A stretch of 64,000 nucleotides of DNA from Agelas oroides (lineage: Eukaryota > Porifera > Demospongiae > Agelasida > Agelasidae), in contig OX422202.1 in the NCBI GenBank assembly GCA_949130485.1, positions 7,122,373-7,186,372 of the forward strand. Reading direction: 5' to 3'. This document shows, one piece after another, positions 37,208-46,250 of the stretch. The position numbers were made by a program, and so were the translations under genes. Every line of letters begins with the position of its first letter. Positions within the stretch are counted from its first letter, which is position 1. The notes under the pieces were generated by a model. The model did not search any database. It had not been told where the DNA came from and was given only the letters and a program-made list of their open reading frames with translations.

Positions 37208-37695
37208 ATCAGAGAAGGGAGGAACAGCGATTTCCTAGTGGTGCGCACTAAATAGAAAAGCCACACACACACACACACACAAGCTCATCAGGACTAGGAC
37301 GGTTTATATAACGTGCACATACTTTCAAGTAGCCCTACCATCTGTTTCTTCGTCCTTGATGGCAGTGTCCCGAGTGCAGACAGGTGTTTCGACACGGAGC
37401 CGCGACGCACTTGTCCCTCAGCCGGCAGTTCTCGATCACCCTCAGACAACGCACACCATAGATAATATCTATGACGCACACGCAGAACGACACATACCGT
37501 TGGCGAATTGGTAGTTCGGAAGTCTGTAATGGTTCTTCTTAAACCACTGGAGGCAAACTACGATCACTAGTACGGGACTGCATATGCAGCACTGGCCACA
37601 TAGTTTCGTACATGCGTGGGCACGTTGCCATCATTATGAGTCCACATTTCCGTACTAATTTAACTGGAGTCCACCATTTCCGGTGTTATTGACTG
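37208..37695 (-). repeat. Dispersed repeat, copy 2, with the conserved minus-strand ORF
   Basis: Near-identical to 4293-4745 and starting at the same sequence (CTAGTGGTGCGCACTAAATAG). The minus-strand frame 37294-37479 repeats ELPAEGQVRRGSVSKHLSAL and QMVGLLESM unchanged. Differences from copy 1 are a (CA)n expansion, an insertion around 37452-37480 containing ATAGATAATATCTAT, and absence of the MITE at 37569. Confidence 0.7.
37263..37282. repeat. (CA)n microsatellite
   Basis: About ten CA dinucleotides inside the dispersed repeat. Copy 1 has only three at the equivalent place. Confidence 0.9.
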
Positions 37696-39420
37696 CTCGG
37701 AAAATCATCAAGGAAATATCATCGCCGCGAGGAAATTTGATTGATCACGGTAGAAGTAAGCAGACCGAGCTCGAAGCAGACTCAAAATCAGTGCATGGCT
37801 CCTAAGACTCTTAGCTACTGTAGGTAACTGATATACATGTAGGTAGATGCAACAAAAAATGTTTGGTAGCTGCAGCAAGAATGTCTCACTTAGATTTGTT
37901 TACAAATCACTCAGCATGGAGCTTGTGTATGTGCATCAATTATCAAATAGATTTTAAACTAATACTAAATGGCCAGAAAGAGATGTCTTGTCTCAAAGAC
38001 ACATGTACAGCCTTCATTGCAGAGTGGTTATTGGCTGACTTGGTGGCCTGGCAATTGTATTTTAGCGCAGGCCCAAGAGTTGGTCAATATACTCAACACT
38101 ACAGAATGGAGGATATATTAGAGGAAATGACAAAATCATTGAGCATGGAGCACTTTGATATGTGTATTACACACGGCTCCAATGCTAGGATTCCCACTAT
38201 AGTAGAGCTTCGGATCATAATCATGCCCTTTATAGCTCTTTCTTATGCCAGCATATGCTCCTATGCTTTCACCCTACTCTCATGCGTAACGTGCCAAGGC
38301 CTAGTACCTGGGAATGAGGCTAAATACACAAGCCCTTACTTGGTTGTCCTCTTCACCCTCTTTGGCCTGCTATGGCTCTCACCCTGTCCTCCTTCCTCTC
38401 CAGCAGCTGTGTTGGATGTGTGCATGTGTGTACGTACAAGCAGTGAATCAGTCTATGAGTATGTAACAATGTCCCCTTACCCCCCTCGCAAGTACCAAGT
38501 TGCTAACAATTTGTAGATGCAAGTGAAAGGCATCATGTGTGCATGTTGACCAAAAAGGTCGGAAAAGCAGCAGGCTAAGTGCAAGTGTGTCACTCCATGT
38601 CAATTAAGTGACAAAACACTGTCGTCAAGGACAAAAAAACAGATGGTAAGGCTACTTGTAGGTATAGTTATCTAAGCCGTTCTAGTTCTGGCCTGAACCT
38701 CTGTACAAGGCTATTCTATTAGGAGTGCAGCATAATTAATCACAGCTCCTCAGCCCTTCTTCCACTTGTCTAGACTACACATCGTTAGCGACTTGGTGCT
38801 TGCAAAATGCAGCTGTTGTCAAAATACCTAGGTGAACTTTCCTGACCGATCGCTAGTATGGGCTTGTACTGACTGCACATTGCGTGGGCATGTTGCCATC
38901 ATTACGAACCGAGTCCACTATTTCCAGTTTGTGCCATATAGTAACCGTACAAGGGCTTCTCCCAATTTATATCCACAGCTATGAGATAAAATCTGGGAGT
39001 GGCCTGTGACCAAGCCTAACTGTCACAAACACTAGTCTTCCAGGTCACACCCAGTACCCTGGCTTCTCAGTCCGTGGAAGCGAGTCTCACTCGTGAGACT
39101 TGACACCAGGCTGACTTCGTGTGTACCCAGCAAGACTAAATGCATTTTAAATTCACTGCAGAAAGTCGAGTCAGAACATGCAATCACACAATACTACACC
39201 TGGTAAATGCCATAGGCTGTAAGAATTTGTCTAATGAGTACAATGATGTAATGTGACAAGGGAAGAAGAGTTCGAGAAGCAGAAGACAGTCAGGGAATTG
39301 GCCTACACTGAGCTGAAGCTTGAATTAGTCAGACAGACCAGGCCAGTGGGGAACTTGGGATGGTTTTGAGGAGTAAACGGAGGATTACCTCACAGGTTTC
39401 CCGTGAAGAGTAATGTACCT
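37696..39420. other. Non-coding stretch with a rearranged third copy of the dispersed repeat
   Basis: A 217-codon plus-strand frame (37863-38516) shows no recognisable domain and overlaps a dispersed repeat (38245-38280), so I do not call it a gene. About 38577-38690 is a diverged inverted match to the dispersed repeat (AAACAGATGGTAAGGCTACTTG), while 38835-38940 matches its other half in direct orientation (GTGGGCATGTTGCCATCATT). A short charged frame at 39255-39350 (FEKQKTVRELAYTELKLELV) could be a coiled-coil exon but has no clear splice borders. Confidence 0.4.
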
Positions 39421-39435
39421 TTCAATGGTATGCCC

Positions 39436-39536
39436 TAGCCTCGTTCCCAGTCCTCCACCACAGCTATCGTCGCTTACAGTATGAATAACGCGCTGCAAGC
39501 GATGATAGCTGTGGTGGAGGACTGGGAACGAGGCTA
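39436..39536. mobile_element. TAGCCTCG foldback MITE, long hairpin
   Basis: TAGCCTCGTTCCCAGTCCTC at the left and its reverse complement at the right extend to arms of about 40 bp (through ACCACAGCTATCRTCGCTT) around a loop of about 20 bases. The flanks GGTATGCCC (39427-39435) and GGTATGTCC (39537-39545) match at 8 of 9 bases. Confidence 0.8.
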
Positions 39537-40264
39537 GGTATGTCCCACCTTGCTCGTGCTCAGACTAGTACTTTTCACTAAGTGCATTTTTCTAGCGGGC
39601 GTGAACAGTGCGGTCTCAGAACGAGACTGCCTTGCATACCTGGGGTGGATGTTGCAGAAACAGGGGGATTTGCCATCAGAATCTTTCCTGAGGGGTTAGT
39701 GCTAGGTTGGGATTGTCCCCCTCAAATGTAATACACATTCTCTCTCATTGTGTTAAATGTCTTGAGAGAATTCTGTGTGAATCCCACACCCATATCTACC
39801 TGTCATACACTGTGCATGACAGGGAGGTATGGGTATATGTAAGAGATATGTAGGGGGATGGCACGCAGGCTTGTTCCATTTGGACATGTCAATTCCCCTC
39901 CTACCCCTTATCAAGCCCCAGGTATTGGAGGTAGGGCATACCACTGATACACGCAGGCGCATTACATTGCTCTCATCTACGCTGAAAGTGGCTAAAGTTA
40001 GTAATACACATGCTACACTTACGTACATTCGCAAGTTCACCCATAGATTACCCGTGTTCGGCAATGCGGGTGGGCAAGGGTCGAAGCTCAAATAAGGGGC
40101 GTGGTCACGCACCTAATGAAGCGGGGCACCCTACTCCACTTGCTGCAAGCATTCCTTTTTCAGTTCGTCGTATCTATGCACGCGGGGTACCGAGACAACG
40201 TAGTATCTATGGTCGATAGGTGCTGCCAATACTTGCCAAGGTGAGGAGCCGCATCGGCATGTAG
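39537..40264. other. Non-coding stretch, nothing recognised
   Basis: Overlapping short frames of 88 and 119 codons on opposite strands (39753-40112) lack recognisable motifs or splice support. No RNA gene or element end is evident. Confidence 0.3.
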
Positions 40265-40347
40265 CTGTAGTCTCGCAAGGATTTCTGTTCCGCAGCGCGA
40301 TCGGATCGCGCTGCGGAACGGTAAACGCCTGGCTTGCGAGACTACAG
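40265..40347. mobile_element. Foldback element with a near-perfect GC-rich palindrome
   Basis: CTGTAGTCTCGCAAG at the left is matched by CTTGCGAGACTACAG at the right. Inside lies TTCCGCAGCGCGATC, one base, then its exact reverse complement, a 31-bp palindrome. The TAGTCTCG core resembles the MITE family, but no 9-bp TSD is evident. Confidence 0.6.
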
Positions 40348-40384
40348 CAATTGCGAGAAAACCCTCTGATGAGAACAAATAAAA

Positions 40385-40952
40385 TGTGTCAAAGGGGGTC
40401 AGGGATGAATCACGTAATGTGTTCAAGGGGTCTAGGACCGACCATATAATGTGTCAAAAGGGGGTCTAAGACAGAGCACATAATGTGTCCAAGGGGGTCT
40501 AGGTAGTCTCGGAACCAGACCCTCGAAAAATCGAAAAGGAGGGTCTGGTAAACGGGGCAGGGTGGAAGTGTACACTGCGGAATGTTAGGAATTTTATTAA
40601 TTGCTGAACCTTCCGTAGCCAGTTAGAGCTTTCTGCTGAACCAGACACTCGCAAAAGTGTTCTAATCTTTCCCGCTTGGTGTTTACAGATTTCTGAAACG
40701 AAGCTAAACGTGAAGACGGCTCTCGTGCGGTTAGCATTTCTAATAAACGCACATCAGAATGCTAATCGAAAGCCAATCGGAAGTGCGCCTGCATACCGGG
40801 CGCAGTGTACACTTCCACCCCAGCCGATTTACCAGACCCTCCTTTTCGATTTTTCGAGGGTCTGGTTCCGAGACTAGGGTCTAGGACCTACCACACGATG
40901 TGTCCAAGGGGGTCTAGGACTGACCACATAATGTGTCCAAGGTGGTCTAGGA
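40385..40952. repeat. 37-40-bp minisatellite split by a MITE
   Basis: Copies of ATGTGTCCAAGGGGGTCTAG followed by GACYGACCACATA lie at about 40385-40503 and 40877-40952. The intervening 373 bp are a transposable element, so the two halves were once one array. Confidence 0.8.
40504..40876. mobile_element. TAGTCTCG MITE with about 76-bp TIRs and 9-bp TSD
   Basis: The 373-bp element starts TAGTCTCGGAACCAGACCCT and ends with the inverted equivalent. The arms match for about 76 bp (to GGTGGAAGTGTACACTGCG), with one block of about 8 divergent bases. GGGTCTAGG flanks both sides (40495-40503, 40877-40885). Because the target is a minisatellite containing GGGTCTAGG in each unit, the TSD alone is weaker here than in the unique-site insertions. 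It is the longest member of the family in the window and carries no ORF. Confidence 0.85.
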
Positions 40953-41022
40953 CTACTCTCGTCCCCAGACCAAATTTTTCGCACGCGCCCTGCGCACTCG
41001 TCGAAAAATAGGGTCTGGACAC
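40952..41022. repeat. Degenerate related foldback
   Basis: CTACTCTCGTCCCCAGACC followed by AAATTTTTCGCACGCG, then CGTCGAAAAATAGGGTCTGG, forms an imperfect hairpin related to the preceding family. The right terminus is not identifiable. Confidence 0.4.
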
Positions 41023-41254
41023 TTTCACTATGAAAACTGGGGCAAGATTACATACGGCGGTCAGTAAATTGGGTAATTGTAGGTGTTAATTACATTATCA
41101 GCTACCGGCAGCATGTGCTTTGGGGCCGAAAGACGCCAGCAGCCTGAAGCTCATTAAATATGTAATGCAGCAATGACCTTTGTACTGCGCATGTGCAGTA
41201 GCTGTCTATCTTGTAGGTGCCACTAAAATGACAGTAGTATATAATAAATCTATT

Positions 41255-41380
41255 ATTTGATGTGTGAGAAGGCAATTGGATATTGCACTCTTGTGCTGTA
41301 TTTTTAATTGCCACGGCTCGTGAAAATATGGCCACACACTCGTGCAATAGCCAACCATATTGCCTTCTCACCCGTCAAAT
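41255..41380. mobile_element. 126-bp foldback element
   Basis: ATTTGATGTGTGAGAAGGCA at the left pairs with TGCCTTCTCACCCGTCAAAT at the right, and the arms extend to TATTGCAC/GTGCAATA, about 35 bp with small gaps. Non-autonomous; family not recognised. Confidence 0.6.
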
Positions 41381-41515
41381 GATATTACCTGTTACCTAGG
41401 CAACATGCAAGAATGTACATATAACCTGTTACCTAGGCAACGTGTAAGAATGTTGCTTATATCTGGTCCAGTGTGTTGCCTAAGTAATAGTTCATTATTT
41501 ATTAAACCATCTGCA
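41381..41515. repeat. Short tandem duplication around TTACCTAGGCAAC
   Basis: ACCTGTTACCTAGGCAAC followed by ATG/GTG and AAGAATGT occurs at about 41387 and 41429, with an inverted relic (TGTTGCCTAAGTAA) at about 41474. Confidence 0.6.
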
Positions 41516-41889
41516 ATTGTGGCCAGTGAATGTTACAAGATTGTTGCTATTGAACAAACCTAGTGTGACAAGACATATACCCTCCTCCACCAGACCTTAC
41601 CAACACTCATACCCTTCTATACACACGTTTCCTCTGCCTGCACACTTTCACCCACACCCTCCACCCAACACACCACCCCACACCCCCTCCATGCACACAC
41701 CCTCCACCTCATGCATCCACCATCCCACACACCCACACACAGGTACAGGTCATGTGTTGGCTGGAGACATCCCCACGAAGAATTTTTTGCTCTCAAGATT
41801 GACTCTCAGAGATGATTCTGGTGAGACGAGTGGAGCACTCAACAGCGAGAAATCCATTCTTCCATTCTGCATTCAACATGTGAGTCTGC

Positions 41890-42735
41890 CTCACTTCTCT
41901 CCACCTCTCTCTCTTTCCTCCCCCTCCTCCCTTCCTCCCTCTCCTCCTCCCTCCCCCTCCTCCCCCCTCCTCCCTCCCCCTCCCCCTCCTCCCTCCCATC
42001 CCTCCCCCTCCCCATCCTTCCTCTTCCCCTCCTTCCTACCTCCCCTCCTCCCTCCACTCCCTTCCCCTCCTCCCTCCCACTCCTCCCTCCCCTCCTCCCT
42101 CTCCCCTCTCCCTCTCCCATTTCCCTCCACCTTCCTCCATCCTTCCCCTTGCCTCCTCCCAACCCTCCCTCTCTTCCGTAACCCTACTCCCACTCCCTCC
42201 TCCCCCTCCTCCCTCCCCTCTTCCTCCCTTTTCCTCCCCCTCCTCCCTCCGGATGGAGGGAGGAGGGGGTGAGGGGGAGGGGAGGGTGGAAGGGAAAGGA
42301 GGGAGGAGGGAGGGAAGGAGGGAGGGAAGGGGAAGGAGGGAAGAGGGAGGTAAGGGGAGGGGAGGGGAAGCAGGAGGGAAGAGGGGGAGGGAAGAGGGAG
42401 GGAAGAGAGGGAGGGGAGAGAGAAGGGGAGGGAGGAGGGAGGAAGAGAAGAAGGGGAGGGGGAGGGGAGGGAGGGGAGAGAGGGAGGAGGGGGAGGGAGG
42501 AGGGGAGGGAGGGGGAGGGGTGGAGGGGAGGGAGGGGGTGGAGGGGAGGAAGGACTCTTCCCTCCCCCTCCCTCCCCTTCCATCCTCCTCCCCTCCCTCT
42601 CTTTCCTCTCCCTTTTTTACCCTCTCCCCATTAGTCACCATCTATCATGGCACTTAAGTCTGTACTCTTCCCCCTCTCCCCCTCTCCCCCTCTCCCTCTG
42701 TCCCCCTTTAATCACTCCCCCTCTCCCCCTCTTCC
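41890..42735. repeat. Polypyrimidine-polypurine-polypyrimidine tract
   Basis: 41890-42250 is almost pure C/T on the plus strand. At 42251 it switches to almost pure A/G until about 42553, then returns to C/T until about 42735. The switch is an exact hairpin: CCCCCTCCTCCCTCC, GGAT, GGAGGGAGGAGGGGG. Open frames of 200-250 codons here are composition artefacts. Confidence 0.9.
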
Positions 42736-43217
42736 CCACATTTTCAGTGTCACTTGTGTTATTCGGGTGTATACTAGTAGAATATAACTAGTGCTTTTGA
42801 ACACTAGCTGTGTTCGCACTTCGCAGGCCACTTTCTGTCACTCGGAAAACTGTAGACGGCCTGGGAGATATTCCCACAAGTGGTAGAAAGACTGATTCCA
42901 CATGGGTTCGCCTCTCCCCCTCACACAGATGTGCACGCTGTGGTACGCCATAGTACCTGGCTCCACAGATCATCCAGAGACAGAGTCACGGGAAGGTGGA
43001 TTGGTGGGCACTTGGTATCTCATCTGTGAGATGCTTTGGTTGTGGAAAGTGGGTGGGTGTGGGGATGTGTGGGCGGGGGTGAAATTTAATCTTTCCCATT
43101 CTCCACATTTCTCTTTCCTCCTCTTTCTCCTTCATTCCCTCCCCTCCCTTTCTGTCCCCCTCCTTTCCTCCCTTTCTCCCTCTCCTCCCTCTTCACCTTC
43201 CATCCTCCGTGCTCTAG

Positions 43218-43326
43218 CTATCCACCAATTTTTGATGAACATCTGTTTTGTATCTACAAGATACCAGAGAGGAAGATTGAATGGCCAAGACAGATCGACC
43301 CAAGTGCAAAATATCTAGAAATGTGA
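43218..43326 (+). CDS. Candidate terminal exon of an unrecognised gene
   Basis: After a pyrimidine-rich tract and TAG at 43215-43217 the frame reads YPPIFDEHLFCIYKIPERK then IEWPRQIDPSAKYLEM and stops at TGA 43324-43326. The acidic-aromatic start and the tryptophan-proline motif look like real protein sequence, and the pyrimidine tract with acceptor supports an exon. I cannot name the family. Possible upstream exons lie around 41742-41880 (GDIPTKNFLLSRLTLRDDSG) and 42827-42886 (GDIPT recurs), but the link is unproven. 42887-43217 otherwise shows an intron-like pyrimidine tract and nothing else. Confidence 0.35.
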
Positions 43327-43542
43327 TATGAAGGCTTGGGAGCTTGAAGGTGTGTGGGTGCATGAGTATGTGAAGGGGTGTGTGGGGTGTGGGTGAGGGG
43401 TGTGTGGGGGAAGGGTGTGGAATGAGTGGGAGAGGAAGCTAGAGGGTGTGTGAGGGAGACACCGTTATTGAGTGCTCCTCTCCTAAGACGTCAAGGTGGT
43501 GATGTACTCGACTTAAAGAGTAAAACTTGTGTTGCACTCTTG

Positions 43543-43815
43543 TGTGCATGGCTTGTCCAAGAAAATATACTCTGCTGCCTGCTTAAATCTGTCCTGTGTC
43601 TCTCCCCTCTTGCCCCTCTTTCCATTTTCCCCATCTAGTCTAAATAAGTCTGAAGCATATTCCGAAGCAGCAAGATGTGTGCATGCCAACAAACTGAACC
43701 TACCAATATGCATGGCTTGTGTTGTCTTAAAATATCCTGCTGTCTGTTGTTCTCGTGTTTCTCTTCCCTCTTGCCTCTCCCAATTCCCTTCTAGTCTCAG
43801 CACGGAATACTCCAC
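43543..43815. repeat. Tandem duplication of about 165 bp
   Basis: TGCATGGCTTGT...AAAATATNCTGCTG followed by a TCTCCCCTCTTGCC stretch and CTAGTCT occurs at 43543-43665 and again, diverged, at 43706-43815. Confidence 0.6.
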
Positions 43816-44635
43816 ATCGTAAAGCAGTCCTCTAAACAGCAAGACTTAGTACAAGTCTTCAAGGTACCTAGTGTAGATATTAACTACATTTTGCCTTCTT
43901 TGGCAGAATGCAGGTGTGTGCAGGTAGGTTAGGAGGTAGCTAAATGCTGTGAATGCATATTTAGCACGTTACTTAAGTGCCTGACAAACTGGTGAGGTTT
44001 GTACCAGGTGTAGGCTTTAAATGCACACTTATTTATATTAGAATGCAGTTGTGAACATTGTTCACAACTGTGTTAAGTTTGGGGCTCCATGATGCTTTGT
44101 ATTGCTTTTGGTTTTTGTAACCAGTGTTGTGTTTTGCAGGTGGAACTTTAGCTTTCTTAGGTAGAAATAGAAACTGATGCAATTTAGTTTGTGTTTTTGT
44201 TTGTGCAGTTAAGAGCTAATTAGCCTACACTTAGCTACTATTTTTTTGTAATATTCTGAATTGTATATAATCAGAATTGTAGCATTGCAGGTAAATACCA
44301 GTTGCATTTCAAGGTGCAACTGATTTACAGCTGACTGTCTGCCCCAATAGCACGTAATGTCCATTGTTCTCACAATTTTGTGAGAATTGTAATCATGTAT
44401 GTATGTTGGGCAGGTAAATGCTTCCCTTAAGGTAATTACATAGATCTATATCTAGCATACATCTATCATGGGGAGAAATGGTAGAGCTACTTGTGATGGT
44501 CACTGGGAGGAGGTTTGGAGGTCACATCTATGCATGGAAACAGTGCTGGGGTTGTGAAAAGATGGTGCCAACCCTATTCTGATTGTATAGTCTCAACTGG
44601 CTTTTCTGAAAGCCGTTAACTCACAAAAGACCTTT
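43816..44635. other. Non-coding stretch, nothing recognised
   Basis: AT-richer sequence without supported frames or element ends. GTTGTGAACATTGTTCACAACTG at 44048-44070 contains a perfect short palindrome. Confidence 0.4.
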
Positions 44636-44890
44636 TACCTGTCCCTGTCCCTCTCATCCATGTTCCTATCCATCTGTCCCTGTTCATATTCCTGTCCATC
44701 TGTCCCTGTTCATATTCCTGTCCCTGTCTATCTGTTCCTCCCTGTCCATGTCTCCCTGTCCCTGTTGATCTGTTTCTGTCCCTCTTTCGCTGCCTACTCC
44801 TGTCTCTGTTCATTTTTCTTTGTCCATCTGTCCTTGTCCCTGTCCCGCTGTCCCTGTCTATTTCCCAGTTCCTGTCCCCGTCCCCTTCGC
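44636..44890. repeat. CTGTCCCTGT-rich minisatellite
   Basis: Irregular copies of CTGTCCCTGTTCATATTCCTGTCCATCTGT-like units, mostly multiples of six bases. Open frames here are fortuitous. 44891-45040 is unclassified. Confidence 0.8.
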
Positions 44891-45040
44891 GTTCCCACTC
44901 TACTCAAGCAGGGAGTGCGACGCTGCCGCAGGTGGTGTGTGTACGGCGTTACCGCACGATGCAGGTTGTTTGATGCCGCTGCGCGTCGTGGGTGATGTTC
45001 GGCTCCACCGATCTAGCGAGTGGGGGAAAGTGTAGCAGCA

Positions 45041-45105
45041 GGGTGGATGCAAAGTGTTTGTGGAAGGTCTGGGTAATGTATGGGGGTGAATGCAAAGTGT
45101 GCGAA
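45041..45105 (-). repeat. Relic of the third satellite
   Basis: GGGTGGATGCAAAGTGTTTG...GGTCTGGGTAATGTATGGGGGTGAATGCAAAGTGTG closely resembles the inverted edge of the 55.5-kb satellite (GGTAGATGCAAAGTGTTTGG, GGTCAGGGGAATG at about 55640-55680). It is two diverged units in the same orientation as that edge. Confidence 0.6.
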
Positions 45106-45130
45106 GATGCATCAATATCTAATGAATCTA

Positions 45131-45249
45131 CAAAGTGCATATGAGCCCTGCCCTTAACGGAAGTTCAGCGATAGGTGCTTTGAACGCAGTGATGTAGTCG
45201 AAATACGCGATGGAATAACCTTCGATTTCTACATGAGACTGCCACATAT
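45131..45249. mobile_element. Half-copy of the TGTGGCAGTC foldback MITE
   Basis: Matches the right half of the element at 52784-53049: GCCCTTAACGGAAGTTCAGC, CTTTGAACGCAGTGATG, GGAATAACCTTCGATTTCTA and the end GACTGCCACA. The left arm is missing. It sits directly at the left edge of the 20-22-bp satellite. Confidence 0.75.
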
Positions 45250-45579
45250 GCAGTGATGTGGAATAGTATATGCAGTGATGTGCAATAGTATATGCAGTGA
45301 TGTACTATTGCATGCAGTGATATGCCAATAGTATATGCATTGATATGCAATAGTATTATGCAGTGATGTGCTAAAGTATATGCAATGATGTGCAATGGTT
45401 TTCAGTGATGTGCAATAGTATATGCAATGATGTGCTATAGCATGCAGTGATAGTATATGCTGTGATGTGCAATAGTACGTGCAAAGTTGTGCAATAGTAA
45501 ATGCAGGGTTGTGCAATAGTATATTCAGTGATGTACTGTAGCATGTGGTGATGTGCAGTACTATATGTGGTGATGTAAT

Positions 45580-46250
45580 TGGGGCGAGCCTGAGCGAGCC
45601 CCACACTAGCGTGTCTGCATTGCGTACGCATGTGTGTATCTGTGCTTGTACGGACCGACCACTTTTCGTAAATTTTAAATGAGCGCATTCAAATATTTCA
45701 CGAAGATCAAGAATGTGAAGGCCAGTGGAGGGCTACTGTCGGAGTGCAGTGTCAGGGACCCGGAGCGAAGATGACTGAAGTTGAAGCACGCATGGCACTG
45801 GTTTGTGCTTCTACCGTTGACGGCAGGCCTCTCACAGCCGGTGCAATTTTAATATGGACGGTGGTTGACTGTCACGGTCGCTTCAGGTGAGCGGGCCATG
45901 GATAAACGGCACTCATAAACGCCATGAAATCCAGCTCATGATTTCAGTGTAAAGCTTAGTCCACGCATGTGTAGCCCAGGCTGGAGAAATTGCTGCAACT
46001 TGTTGGCATATGTGATACCTAGCTATAGGGCTTATCATATACTTATGGATCATCAGGTCTGGCTTTAATATTACGCTCATGTATGTGCCATGACAAGTTA
46101 ACATTTGACATTTAAAGCAAAGCAAAAACACTTTTAAAGACCCCTGTGAATGGTAAATGGATGTGCATGTAGGAGGATGATTGACTTGATGTGTTACATC
46201 ACTCATCAGTGACATAATATCCTGTGTCAGCTTGCTCAGGCTCGCCCCCA
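45580..46250. mobile_element. 671-bp TIR element in the 20-22-bp satellite
   Basis: TGGGGCGAGCCTGAGCGAGC at the left is matched by GCTTGCTCAGGCTCGCCCCCA at the right (about 20 bp, few mismatches), both at the satellite borders. A 31-codon frame at 45679 (MSAFKYFTKIKNVKASGG) is the only notable coding potential. Family not recognised. Confidence 0.65.

Noticed and set aside
37863-38516. 217-codon plus-strand frame as a gene
   Set aside because: No recognisable domain. It overlaps dispersed repeat sequence also present at 2618-2654 and has no splice or start support.
39753-40112. 119-codon minus-strand frame
   Set aside because: No motif, no splice context, and an overlapping frame of similar length on the other strand.
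41517-42641. 200-250-codon Pro/Ser- or Gly/Glu-rich frames
   Set aside because: They result from the polypyrimidine/polypurine tract.
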